This document shows positions 1 to 9,757 of a stretch of 64,000 bases of DNA, one piece after another (positions within the stretch are counted from its first letter, which is position 1; the number at the start of each line of letters is the position of its first letter). The notes below the pieces were generated by a model. It was not told the origin of the DNA. It ran no database searches and was given only the letters and a program-made list of their open reading frames with translations. The DNA lies in NCBI GenBank assembly GCA_022036555.1, contig CM039127.1, positions 52,464,122-52,528,121 on the forward strand. Reading direction: 5' to 3'. Source of the DNA: Microstegium vimineum (Eukaryota; Streptophyta; Magnoliopsida; Poales; Poaceae). A program made the position numbers and the translations under genes.

Positions 1-578
1 TTTTTTTAAAATTTTATCTCACTTCATGCCTTTATGAGAGATGAACAAAAATAACCTCATCTATAAAAACTATTTGAAAATAGGTATGTATAGAAAAAAA
101 AACAGCTCACAACACTAAGTAGCCGTGACTAATAAATAATAACTGCATATATATGATGCGCATGCAATGCAAGCTCGTATATAGTATTCTCTGCATGCTA
201 GCTTAGCGATAGAGCTAGCTGTCCTCCGAGTATCGTGTGGACGCAGATCGCGCTAGTCAACTATATGATATGATGCGTAACATGGATCAATCTCAATAAT
301 GACACGTACACCAGAAGCACCACACGATGATCGATACGATATATACCTGAGATCGTGCGAGCAACTAATAAGAAATAACCGCATGCATGAAGCATGATCC
401 GAGCATATCGTGGGTAGCACAAATAAACCGCGTTGGTCACCGCCACTGCACATGATCTGATCTGATCTATTGCATATGATGATGTGAGATCGTATTAATA
501 AGAGCATGCAACTTGCAATGTAGTATGATCAGTCATTCATTTCCTTCCTCATTATCTAAAAAAAATTCATTTCCTTCC
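1..578. other. AT-rich intergenic DNA upstream of the peptide gene
   Basis: No coding region is supported here. Short ORFs on the minus strand (253-507) have no recognisable protein character. The stretch is rich in ATGCATG/GCATGC-type palindromes (for example around 150-200), a motif class common in plant promoters, and probably includes the distal promoter of the gene starting at 719. Confidence 0.5.
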
Positions 579-586
579 TATAAATA
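579..586 (+). promoter_or_regulatory. TATA box of the secreted-peptide gene
   Basis: TATAAATA lies 133 bp before the ATG at 719. A start about 30 bp downstream would give a leader of roughly 100 nt. The match and spacing are typical for plants, and the gene behind it has a clear signal peptide, so this is a likely core promoter. Confidence 0.6.
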
Positions 587-887
587 GGAGCTAGCACCAG
601 CGGCAATCTCATCTCATCCATCAGCAATCAAGATCGATCGAGCAAGCATCAGTAGCTAGCTTCTATCTGCAGCTAGCTCACCTGTACCATCTCCCACACT
701 TGAGTTGAGCAGCTAGCAATGGCTTCCAGTGGCTCCGCGCTGACGACGAAGATGACAGCCGCCCTCATGCTGGTCCTGTTCGCCGGCCATCTCCTAGCAG
801 CCACACCGGCGATGGCGGTGGCGGATGGGCTCGTCGGAGGAAGGAGGAGCCTTCTTCAGCAGGTTACGTTGACGGAGGTGGAAGTGA

Positions 888-900
888 CACTACTACAGAA
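888..900 (+). repeat. Left terminal inverted repeat of CACTA element
   Basis: The 13 bp CACTACTACAGAA match the right end exactly in inverted orientation and follow the target duplication TGA at 885-887. Confidence 0.96.
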
Positions 901-904
901 CCAG

Positions 905-1070
905 CAATCACTGCCGGCCCATCACTGCCGGTTTTGTTTGGGCCGGCAGTGATGCCCTTTCACTGTTGGTTCTTCCTCTGACATGTCCCCAATTATTGGG
1001 GGCAGAGGCTGAACCGGCAGTGATGCCTCTCGTCCCTATCACTGCCGGTTCGTGGCTCCAACCGGTAGTG
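905..1070. repeat. Left subterminal repeat array of CACTA element
   Basis: About seven copies of the motif CACTGCCGG(TT), in both orientations and some degenerate, lie at roughly 909, 922, 943, 961, 1013, 1040 and 1061. In En/Spm elements such subterminal motifs bind the element's TNPA-type protein. Here they sit directly upstream of a TATA box (1084), so they may also regulate the transposase promoter. Confidence 0.85.
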
Positions 1071-1083
1071 AAGTTGTGTACAC

Positions 1084-1089
1084 TATAAA
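1084..1089 (+). promoter_or_regulatory. Putative TATA box of the transposase gene
   Basis: TATAAA lies just inside the left subterminal array and upstream of the transposase coding region that starts at 1759. The leader between them probably contains an intron, but its ends cannot be placed reliably. Confidence 0.45.
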
Positions 1090-1384
1090 GCTTCGATCTC
1101 CTCTCCCTCCTCTGCTCCAACGGTGTAGAACAGTGCGTGAGGAGCTCCATCTCTCCATTGTTGCGGCTGGTGGATTTCTTGATCTCCATTGTTGGCTCCT
1201 CTTCACTCTTGGATCCTCATATCTTCTTGCTCTTGGTTAGTAACAAGCATAATTCTTTAGCATTGTTGGTTTACATTGTGTCAATTTGTGTTAGAGCTAT
1301 GCTAGTTTTCATGATCAAGAACAGGGATGTTGCAATTTGTGTCAATTTTTTGTAGCTTTTAGATCCAAAATTATTTAGAAAAAT

Positions 1385-1560
1385 TGTAGCACTTTGTTTT
1401 TATTGGGTAATTATTGTATAATCATTGAGTAGCTAGGTTCGAAAGATTCGTCTCGAAAATTATGGATAAAAATTGTAATTAGTTATATTTATTATCTACA
1501 TTTAATACTCAATACATGCATGAAAGATATGATGGGATGTGGAATAGATTCGGTATTTAT
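1385..1560. repeat. Degenerate MITE-like segment inside the CACTA leader
   Basis: The segment resembles a dispersed grass MITE type recognisable by AAAGATTCGTCTC, AATTAGTTA, the TTTAATAC(T)C run and a degenerate GATGTGA-type motif. The same motifs occur, more decayed, at 22260-22530 in this window. It lies between the transposase promoter and start codon, probably within a leader intron. No clear inverted repeats or target duplication remain. Confidence 0.4.
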
Positions 1561-1758
1561 TACTTAGATTTAATACTCCATGCATGTATTTAATACTTAC
1601 ATTTAATACTCCATGCTTCTATTGTTATCTATTTGTTCTCTTTATTTTTATAGCGCGACCAAATTCAAATTATATCGAAGAATATTGTTAAAAAATGCTT
1701 CTATTAATATGTTCCTATGTTTCCTCTGCTCTACCCATCTTATTTTATCAGTGCAAAC

Positions 1759-4700
1759 ATGGATCGAGGGTGGATGTACGATCTGTCACATACAGACCCA
1801 CGGTACTTGACGGGCATCGACGATTTCATCAAGCGAGCTAGAGTCAATGCTGGGGACTCACATCTTGTATTCTGTCCATGCAAAGACTGCAAGAATACGA
1901 GAAAATGGGACGACGTGGAGCATATACGTTTGCACTTGATCACAAGGGGGTTCATGAGAAACTACACGATTTGGATTTTGCATAGGGAGGTTGGTCAAAA
2001 TGTTAATGATGATGTGCTCATGCCTAGTGTAGCATTATTGTCTGTTCATGATTACACAGAAGATGTGTCTACCAATGATGATGTGTTTGTGAATACATTA
2101 GCTGACGACACTGAGGAAAATGATGGTATTTCACAACTTCTACATGATGTGCATGGGAGATTCCTTAGTGCTTCACAGTTGAAAAAACTGGAGATGATGA
2201 GAAAGGATACGAAAACACCATTGTTTCCGAGCTGCCCAATAAGCAAACTGGAAGCCAACATCATGCTATTGGAGTTCAAATCAACGAATGGGTTGAGTGA
2301 TAAAGGCTTCGATAACTTGTTAGTTATACTACATAAACTGTTCCCGGAGGCCGAGTTAGCAGAAAAGACTTACCTTGTGAAGCAAATGATTTGCCCAATT
2401 GGCCTCGAGGTTGAGAAAATCCACGCGTGTTCCAACGACTGCATATTATACCGTGGAGAGAAATACAAAGACTTGGATGCGTGTCCCAAGTGTAAAACTC
2501 CCCGATACAAGCAAGGGCCATCAAATGATGGAAGCAAGACCAGAGGAGGGCCAGTAAAGTCCGTGTGGTATTTTCCTATAGCTCCACGAGTGCATAGGTT
2601 GTTTGCAAATGAGAAGTCAGCCAAGTTGTTGTGTTGGCACGGCGAAGAGCAAAAGAAAGATTCAATGATGAGACACCCTACCGATGGGTCGGACTGGAGG
2701 ACTATCAACACTATGTTCTATAAGAACATCGGTGGAGAGGTAAGACATCTATGGTTTGCTTTGAGCACGGATGGGATGAACCCGTTTGACCAGGTGAGAA
2801 CCAATCATAGCACTTGGCTAGTGACGCTATGTATATACAACCTTCCACCCTGGCTTTGTATGAAACGGTCATACGTGCAGATGCCATTACTAATCCATGG
2901 ACCAAAACAACCTGGTAATGATATTGATGTGCTTCTAGAACCAGTGATCGATGAACTACTACAGATGTGGGAGACGGGTGTGAAGGATGTTTGGGATGAG
3001 TACAAGAAAGAACATGTCACGGTAAAGGCTGTACTTATCGCTACAATCACCGACCTACCAGGGCGAGGTTCCTTGTCTGGAGAGAAGACAAAAGGATACA
3101 CTGGGTGTGTCGAGTGCTTGGACGAGACTGATGCTACACATCTACCAGAAAACAGGAAGATGGTCTACATGGGACACGTAGGTTCCTACGTCGTGATCAC
3201 CCTTACCGTAGGAATACAAAAGATTTTAATGGGACTACTGAGAAACGTGGACCTCCAAAGTATCGAGACGGGAAACAGATGCTTCAACAATTAAGCAAAC
3301 TCACAAATGTTGTCCTTGGAAAGGGGGACGGGGCAGTAGCAGCGCCAACCGATAGTATCTGGAAGAAAAAATCAATCTTCTGGAAACTACCTTATTGGTC
3401 ACTTTTGAGTGTACGTCACTGTCTTGATCCAATGCACATAACTAAAAACGTGTGCGGTAACACACTTAACATGTTGATGAACACCAGGGGAACAAGCAAG
3501 GATTCTCTCGCGACACGCTTGGACATGCAACACCTGGGCCTCAGGAAGGAGTTACACCCAGTAACTCTTGAGAATGGCCACTTGAAACTTCCGGTGGCAT
3601 CATGGACACTGAAAAAGGAGGAAAAAGAAATGCTTATTTCTTTCCTCAATGATCTCAAAGTACCGAGTGGCTATTGTGGGAACCCGAAGAGGCTAGTTAA
3701 CATGAGAGAACTTAAGTTTAACTATGGTTCTATGAAGGCCCATGACTGTCATGCCATAATGACTCAGCTGCTCCCAGTTGCCCTGCGAGGTATCCTCCCT
3801 GACAAAGTCCGCGCTCCAATCATAAAGTTGTGTTCGTTCTTCAACGCGATCTCTGAAAAGGTCATTAAAGTGGGCAGGTTAGACCACCTGAAGCAAGAGA
3901 TAGCCGAGATTATATGCAAGCTTGAGATGCATTTTCCACCGACTTACTTCGACATTTCAGTGCATCTACTTGTTCATCTTGTGGATCAAATAAAATCCCT
4001 TGGCCCAATGTACCTACACCAGATGTTTCCTTTCGAGAGGCTGATGAAAGTTTTTAGGCGGTATGTTAGGAATAAATTCAGACCAGAAGGGAGCATGGTA
4101 GAAGGGTGGTCAACAAGGAGGCTATTGAGTTCTCCACATATTATCTGGACATCAAGCGGGTTGGAGTTCCAGTATCTCATCACGATGGAAGACTAGGGGG
4201 CAAAGGAACAATAGGTGAGAAAGCTGTCAAAATGGACGAAGTCGTCTCCTTCAGACAAGCACACTTCGCTGTTCTCCAGCAGGCCGACGGTGTGATGGCA
4301 TACATTGATGAGCACAAGCAGTTTCTGCAAATTAAGCACATAGGGAGGTCACAGGCTTGGCTTGAGAAAAAACATAAGGAGGAATTCGGTGACTGGTTTC
4401 GACGCCAAAGGCTAGGAAAGGTGACGGGATGTCAGCTAGATCTCTTAGCCCCCGGACCTTCGACTACGCTAATGAGGTACCAAGGATATCAAATAAATGG
4501 TTTTACATTTAACACACAAAAAAACAGGACGGAAAGAGCACGAACCAAAACAGTGGTGTTCGTTTCGACGCCCACGATGAGTACGGCACGGTGGTGGCAA
4601 CATACTATGGTTTCATAGATGACATATGTGAGCTAGACTATGGACATCAGTTGAAAGTTGCTCTTTTCCATTGTTTGTGGGTCCGGCTGAATGAAATCAA

Positions 4701-5016
4701 CACCGACAAGGATAGGTTCACTACCGTTGATCTATCCAAGACCGCATACAGAGATGACCCCTTCGTCCTTGCAAAGGATGTTTTGCAAATCTTCTATGCA
4801 AGGGATAACAATACAAATGGAAGACAACATGTAGTATTGCAAGACAAAAGGACGATTGTAGGTGTCGACGGAGTGACAGACGAAGAAGAGTACAAAGGTT
4901 ATGAAGAAATGGCTCCTTTTGGGGCGGACGTTACCCTACATGTCCTTGAAGAGGGTGACGAACCTGCTTACCTCCGGAGTGATCATGATGAGGCCATCAT
5001 CGTGTCTGCACCGTGA
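1759..5016 (+). pseudogene. CACTA transposase (TNPD/Transposase_21 type), broken by three frameshifts
   Basis: The ATG at 1759 begins MDRGWMYDLSHTDPRYLTGI, a typical transposase-associated N-terminus with the Cys-rich CPCKDCKN motif. The Transposase_21 core follows, with LWFALSTDGMNPF (about 2755-2790), a second acidic block ITDLPGRGSLSGEKTKGYTG (about 3047-3106) and CLDPMHITKNV (about 3420-3452). DUF4218-like sequence (ELKFNYGSMKAHDCHAIM onward) and a DUF4216-like C-terminus (VVATYYGFIDDICELDYG, then DPFVLAKDVLQIFYARD) come next, with a stop at 5014-5016. Homology jumps frame at about 3177, about 4107 and within the A-run 4518-4524, each explained by a single-base indel. The cut-and-paste transposase is therefore probably non-functional. 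No internal stop is needed beyond the shifts, so the damage looks recent. Confidence 0.9.
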
Positions 5017-5478
5017 ATTGTTAGAGTATCATAAACTATGTAATCCTTAATGAAATGTTGTTTTAGTAATTTGCATCGAATTTGAGATCATATGGAGTTC
5101 TAGAGATTGTTGAGTTGTACCACGTTGTTGATTGATGTATGCCATGTCAAAAGGGATTCCAAAACTATAAAGAATTAGACCTTGAGTGTATAAGCAATAA
5201 TGTAGAGCTCCTCAAAACTAGCAAAAGCTATGTTGGAAGATTTTCAACTTCTATTCAAATTTTTGGAGTAATTACAAAGGGGGTAATTGAATTGTAAACC
5301 CTTATTCAAATTCAAAAGGGAATTCAAAAACTATAAAGAATTTGAATATGCTACTTCAGCAAAAGTTGTAGAGAATTAAAAATTATGCAACTTCTATGTT
5401 TAGAGTTTTTCAAGTTTTAGTAAAAAATCAGGAGTAATTTGAATTCTAAAGCAAAAGACAGATTTAAAAAATACACAC
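5017..5478. other. AT-rich non-coding spacer between the two CACTA genes
   Basis: No ORF is supported. The stretch follows the transposase stop and contains loosely repeated AT-rich phrases, such as two copies of a CAAAAACTATAAAGAATT-like string near 5160-5180 and 5325-5342. It probably includes the transposase 3' UTR and terminator. Confidence 0.5.
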
Positions 5479-5675
5479 ATCACTGTCGGTTATTGAGGAA
5501 CCGGCAGTGATGTGCCTCTATCACTGCTGGTTCTAATAACCAACCGGCAGTGATGCGACATCATCACTGCCGGTTCAAAAAAACCGGCACTGATAGAGCC
5601 CTCATCACTGTCGGTTTCTATTACAAACCGGCAGTGATAGGGGACATCGCTGCCGGTTTATAATAGAAACCGGCA
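5479..5675. repeat. Internal array of CACTA subterminal-type motifs
   Basis: About ten copies of ATCACTGCCGGTT in alternating orientation (near 5479, 5500, 5520, 5542, 5563, 5582, 5605, 5627, 5647, 5669) form palindromic pairs in the middle of the transposon. They end about 15 bp before the TATA box of the second gene. Their sequence matches the arrays at the element's ends, so they are likely binding sites for the same element-encoded protein. Alternatively they mark the junction of two fused CACTA copies. Confidence 0.85.
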
Positions 5676-5689
5676 GTGATAAGGAGGAC

Positions 5690-5697
5690 TATATAAG
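5690..5697 (+). promoter_or_regulatory. Putative TATA box of the second CACTA gene
   Basis: TATATAAG lies immediately downstream of the internal motif array and about 0.95 kb upstream of the second gene's coding region. The arrangement mirrors the array-plus-TATA at the left end. Confidence 0.5.
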
Positions 5698-5756
5698 GAA
5701 AGGACTCGGTCTGAAATTTTCAGACTCGTGCCCATTCCACACTTAGCCGCAGCAGG

Positions 5757-5952
5757 AGCCCGACGCCGCAGCAGGAAGCTCTGTGCCGACGCCGCCGCCG
5801 CTCGACGCCGCAGCAGGACCCTCCCGCTGACGCTCGAGCTCGCCGCACTCCAGCCCGACCCCGCAGCAGGAAGCTCTCTGCCGACGATGCTGCCGCTCGA
5901 CGCCGCAGCAGGACCCTCCCGCCGACGCTCAAGCTCGCCGCGCTCCAGCCCG
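5757..5952 (+). repeat. Two-copy GC-rich tandem repeat in the leader of the second CACTA gene
   Basis: Two adjacent units of about 96 bp both run from CGAC(G/C)CCGCAGCAGGAAGCTC to CTCCAGCC. The phrase GACGCCGCAGCAGGA is also repeated within each unit. An ORF (5728-6153) crosses the repeat but is low-complexity and resembles no protein, so it is treated as untranslated leader. Confidence 0.7.
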
Positions 5953-6149
5953 ACGCCCGCCGCTGGACTTCACGACGCCGCGAGCTTCAGTGCTTCAGTG
6001 CTGCTTCGGCGCCGCCACTCCTCCCTCCACGACACCGCTCGATGGTCCACGACACTGCTAGGAGAGCTACATCCCGCCAGGAGTTTCCACGGTGAGCTCT
6101 CCCCTCCATGCAGCCAAGGTGTTCGACAAAATGTGGCAGAGAGAGAAAG

Positions 6150-6510
6150 CTGAGAGAGAAAGATAGATAGAGATAGAGAGGTATGTAGAGATTAGAGATA
6201 GATTCATATTGATGATAGCATGATCCATATTAATTCATATATATTTGAAGATTCATATAGATTTTGGCTATGGCTTTATATTGTGACTAATCTCTATATA
6301 CTTGTCTATGGCTTTATATTGTGACTAATCTCTATATACTTGTCTATGGCTTTATATTGTGACTAATCTCTATATACTAATCTCTATATAAAGATAGAGA
6401 GAAAGATAGAGAGAAAGATAGAGATAGAGAGATATAGAGAGATAGAGAGATAGAGAGATTTAGAGAGATATAGAGAGATAGAGAGATAGAGAGATAGAGA
6501 TAATACCTAT
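6150..6510 (+). repeat. GATAGA microsatellite with a 38-bp minisatellite
   Basis: A (GATAGA/GAGATA)n tract (about 6150-6200 and 6385-6505) encloses roughly three tandem copies of a 38-bp unit beginning TATGGCTTTATATTGTGACT (about 6262-6375). It is non-coding and probably part of the leader or first intron of the second CACTA gene. Confidence 0.8.
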
Positions 6511-6638
6511 GTATGGCTTATGTATGGCTTTTGAGTCTATCTATCTACCTATGAGCTAATACCAATAATCGAAATTCATGTCCAGAAACATGACAATTAA
6601 GCGCCGATTCACCACCCGTCGCCCTGCGACCGAAGCCG

Positions 6639-9249
6639 ATGACCAAGGAACTAGTGGTGGCGGTGTTGAACGTGACTAAGGAGCCGATGACAACCACCAA
6701 GGGGATCAAAGACCTTGGAGCCCTAGCCGTCAACGATCTCCTCCAGAAGATTTCCACGATCACTGAGGAAGTGCATAGAGGGGCCTGCAGGTCGGATAGA
6801 GAAAATGACGTGCTCACGCAAGCACTTGGAAACAAGGAGCACCCCGGTCGCACTAGAGGAGCCGGGGTAATTCCTTGGGAGAAAGCATTTGAAAGTGAAT
6901 CCGCTTCCTATAGGGGTCGGGCAAGGGCTAGAACGCAAAGAGAAGAGGAGTTCCAAAGGATGCGACAGGAGCTAGAACAGAGCATTGAAGCACGGATAGC
7001 TGCTTAGGTGGCGAGCGCTATGCAATCCATGTGTTCGAGTCAAGGGCCGCATGCAGTCCCGGTTTTGAATAGCCCAGTGCCCGGCAAGGGCCGCAGTAGC
7101 TGTGGCTCAACCCCTATGCCTGACGAAGAAGAGGTCAATGCTCCTCATCCGGTGGACGACATCACAGAACCTGTGAATGTCAGGTTGTACATCCGCCAGC
7201 AGTGGACCAAAGACAAGGTGGCGGTCGGACAAGCATTTCCTATAGGAGAGAACGTCATTCATAGCAAGCTAGTGTCACTCGGGTATACCAGGGTCAGCAT
7301 TGATAAGATATTGGACAAGAAGTACAATAAGATACATATTGATTTCCCAATGGAGGAAGATAGGCCGCTTCTAGTTCACAACTTGGGCACTCATGTCGCC
7401 TGGCGCAAACGCTTCATCAAGCTAGACGACCAGCCATCTTCGGATGACGATGATGACAGTGAATCATCCCGGTCGCCTCCGCCAAGAGGTTTCTCTCCTC
7501 GTCAAGATCCACCGACACCTCCTCCACCGCCAAAGGAGAAGACTCCTTCTCCACCGCCAAAGGAGAAGACTCCTCCTCCGCCACCACTAGCTTCAAAGTC
7601 CTCAGGACTGGGATCTCGACGGCCCCCTAGCTCCAGATCAGGTTCGACTTCGCAACAGAGGAGGTCATCAGCTTCAGTTGGTAAAGATCCCAAGATGACT
7701 AGTAAAAGGCCTCCGCCAGTGCCGACTAAGGACGATATTCTACGAGCTCAGATTGCAGAAAAGGCCGCCAAACTTACCTTGTATAAACGATTGGCTTATA
7801 TACTTGAGAAACAGAGCCAATTTGAAAGGCAAAGCAAAAATCCGGGTAACCAAGAAAGAGCTAGAGAAATGCACACCTTTCAGCAGCTAGAGATACAAAA
7901 CTTGGCCGCAGAACTAGATATAAGCATGGAGGATGCCGAGAATCTCTATTTTGAAAAAACCGAATTTCAAAAGGCCGAAGTTGCATACAAGTTTGAACTA
8001 GGCATGCCTATGGTCGCCAGCAAAGAAGAGTATAGAAATTTGCCAACAAACATGCGACAGTTGTATGATTATTACATCATAGACAATGATAGAAGCAAAG
8101 ACAAGAATGCAAACTTTGTAGTATGCATCCCTCCATGTTTTATTTTTAATCATCCTGAAGAAGTTGTGCATACTATTTATTATGAAGAACTCTTTCAACT
8201 CTTTCAACTCTTTCAACGACGCTCGCTGGATGTGCAGATTATGATGTTATGTACTATGTAAGTACCATACCCTAACAACGTTATAATAAACTACGTGATC
8301 TGCATTTGAATATATCTATGTATGTTTATTTTGCAGGTCTGTAGCAAAATTTTGCCTTCAAAAACGAATAAGCAATTTTGACTTCTTGGACCTCATCTAT
8401 GTAAATGAGAACACATGCAAAGCCAGTCTCCAAGATCCGTATGTCTCAGCGAGTTTGAAGATAGAGTTTGAAAGAATGTTCTCAGTCGGCAAAACAAACG
8501 CACTGCTAACCTACAATTACGAGTATGTGTTCTCGACCCTTACTTAAGTGTTTTTTTCTTAATATATCATTCAATAACATGAACCTTGTGATTGCAGCAA
8601 CCATTACGTCCTCGTAGATATAAGTCTTAAAATTCAACTATCGAGGCGTGGGACTCAAAAAAGAAGCCACTTAAACTTATCGAACCCCTAGTCAAAGTGC
8701 TAAATATGTAAGTGAACCTAATATCACCACACTTTTCAATCACATATAATATTGTAATTAATAATGTCCTCAGCCTTCACACTTCATTTACATTGTCACA
8801 TAGAATGAAGACGTTACCTGATTGGAGAAATGTGGAGCCTAAGATGCAAAAGAAATGGAGAGAACCATTCAGAGCGGAGTATATGAAGAAGATCAAGACC
8901 CTAGATCAACCAATGGGGAACAACGAGTGCGGGTTCTATGTGATGTGGGCAATGCTTGCCTACTTTGGCGCAAAACTAGGAATAGGAGATGGTATGGTAC
9001 GTACACGTCGCATTTTAATTCTATTGTTTTATCTTACGTATGTGCATCTCAATATCATCTTGTATCAATTTACAGCGCAAAGAACAGGGCCACAATAGGT
9101 TGGTGGATTTTGAGATAAGAGGATTTCAAGAGGAGATAGCAGCTCTTATTCTGGACGATATAGTGTATACAAAAGGATGTCTATCCATTGTGAAGAGTAA
9201 GGACTTCAAGAAGATATATGGAAAAGACCGCCTCAAAAGGCTATTGTAA
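6639..9249 (+). pseudogene. Second CACTA gene: accessory protein with C-terminal Ulp1-like (C48) protease, damaged
   Basis: The N-terminal part contains ALGNKEHPGRTRGAG and a following PWEKAF block, a conserved signature of plant CACTA second-gene products. An in-frame TAG at 7005-7007 then interrupts the same frame, which continues at 7008. Next come a globular part, a proline/lysine-rich linker (about 7505-7590) and a coiled, charged region. The Ulp1-like protease is spread over exons ending 8257 and spanning 8337-8522, 8598-8707, 8804-8996 and 9076-9249, all with GT-AG borders. The catalytic His lies in NHYVLVDI (His 8602-8604) and the Gln and Cys in QPMGNNECGFYV (Gln 8907-8909, Cys 8928-8930). 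The Asp-containing AWDS segment near 8645 is reached only after a 1-nt shift at about 8630. C48 proteases cleave SUMO-type conjugates; their role in transposons is unproven. The TAG and the shift make an intact product unlikely. Confidence 0.82.
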
Positions 9250-9487
9250 TGCGACAATTAATTCGATACTTTAAGTTTTGTTTGGATGTTTTGTAATAAT
9301 TATTATAAATGTGTGATGGGTTTGTATTGTCGCTAGTCCACAACCACCTTCAATTCACATCGATATCAAATGGTTCGATAGCAAACACCTCTACGATCTC
9401 CCACCCCACCACCTCTACCATAAACCATAAACCAGAAACCCCAAATGAAAATAAAACAATTAAAAAATACAATTTTAAAAAATAATA

Positions 9488-9600
9488 TCACTGTCGGTTG
9501 GGGTGCCAAACCGGCAGTGATGGCTTGGGCTCATCATTGCCGATTCGCCAGTGCCGGTTCAAAATCCTCCACTGTAAGGGGGTTTTGAACCGACACTGAT
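9488..9600. repeat. Right subterminal repeat array of CACTA element
   Basis: About six copies of the CACTGCCGGTT-type motif lie here (near 9488, 9510, 9532, 9548, 9570 and 9588), several degenerate. They are fewer and more diverged than in the left and middle arrays. Confidence 0.8.
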
Positions 9601-9606
9601 TGCCGA

Positions 9607-9619
9607 TTCTGTAGTAGTG
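9607..9619 (-). repeat. Right terminal inverted repeat of CACTA element
   Basis: TTCTGTAGTAGTG is the exact inverse of the left end, followed by the target duplication TGA at 9620-9622. Confidence 0.96.
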
Positions 9620-9757
9620 TGAAAACTTACATCCTTAATGCATGCACCGGCAGGTTACGTTGACGGAGCCTTCTTCAGGCAGTGTATGGGCTTCCCCTTT
9701 TTAAGTGGACTCCTTGTGGTCTGCAAAGAACAATGCTTCGACGCCACCTGCGTCTGA

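Larger units (their letters stand above)
888..9619 (+). mobile_element. Near-complete autonomous-type CACTA (En/Spm) transposon, 8732 bp
   Basis: The element begins CACTACTACAGAA (888-900) and ends TTCTGTAGTAGTG (9607-9619), a perfect 13-bp inverted repeat. It is flanked by the 3-bp target duplication TGA (885-887 and 9620-9622), as expected for CACTA elements. Subterminal arrays of the motif ATCACTGCCGGTT lie inside both ends and a third array sits in the middle. It carries two genes on the plus strand: a TNPD-type transposase (1759-5016) and a second gene (6639-9249) with a conserved CACTA accessory region, a proline-rich linker and a Ulp1-like protease. Both are damaged, but each by only a few small lesions. 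The intact ends suggest it could still be mobilised in trans. Confidence 0.96.
719..9757 (+). pseudogene. Small secreted Cys-rich peptide gene interrupted by a CACTA transposon
   Basis: The ATG at 719 opens a signal peptide: a basic start, then a hydrophobic core (ALMLVLFAGHLLAA) and a likely cleavage site after AMA, followed by ADGLVGGRRSLLQ. The frame runs into the CACTA element at 888. Host sequence resumes at 9623, where a short frame ends at the TGA 9755-9757 with four cysteines spaced C-x15-C-x3-C-x4-C. Direct joining after removal of the transposon and its target duplication does not keep frame, so an intron is needed. A donor in the GTGG at 877-880 paired with the acceptor CAG ending at 9652 would join the two halves in frame and put the transposon inside the intron. 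I recognise no family. Whether the allele is null or only carries a huge intron cannot be decided from sequence. Confidence 0.55.

Noticed and set aside
5728..6153. 141-codon GC-rich ORF inside the CACTA element
   Set aside because: It is the translation of a tandemly duplicated GC-rich leader. No protein similarity is visible and the opposite strand is also open.
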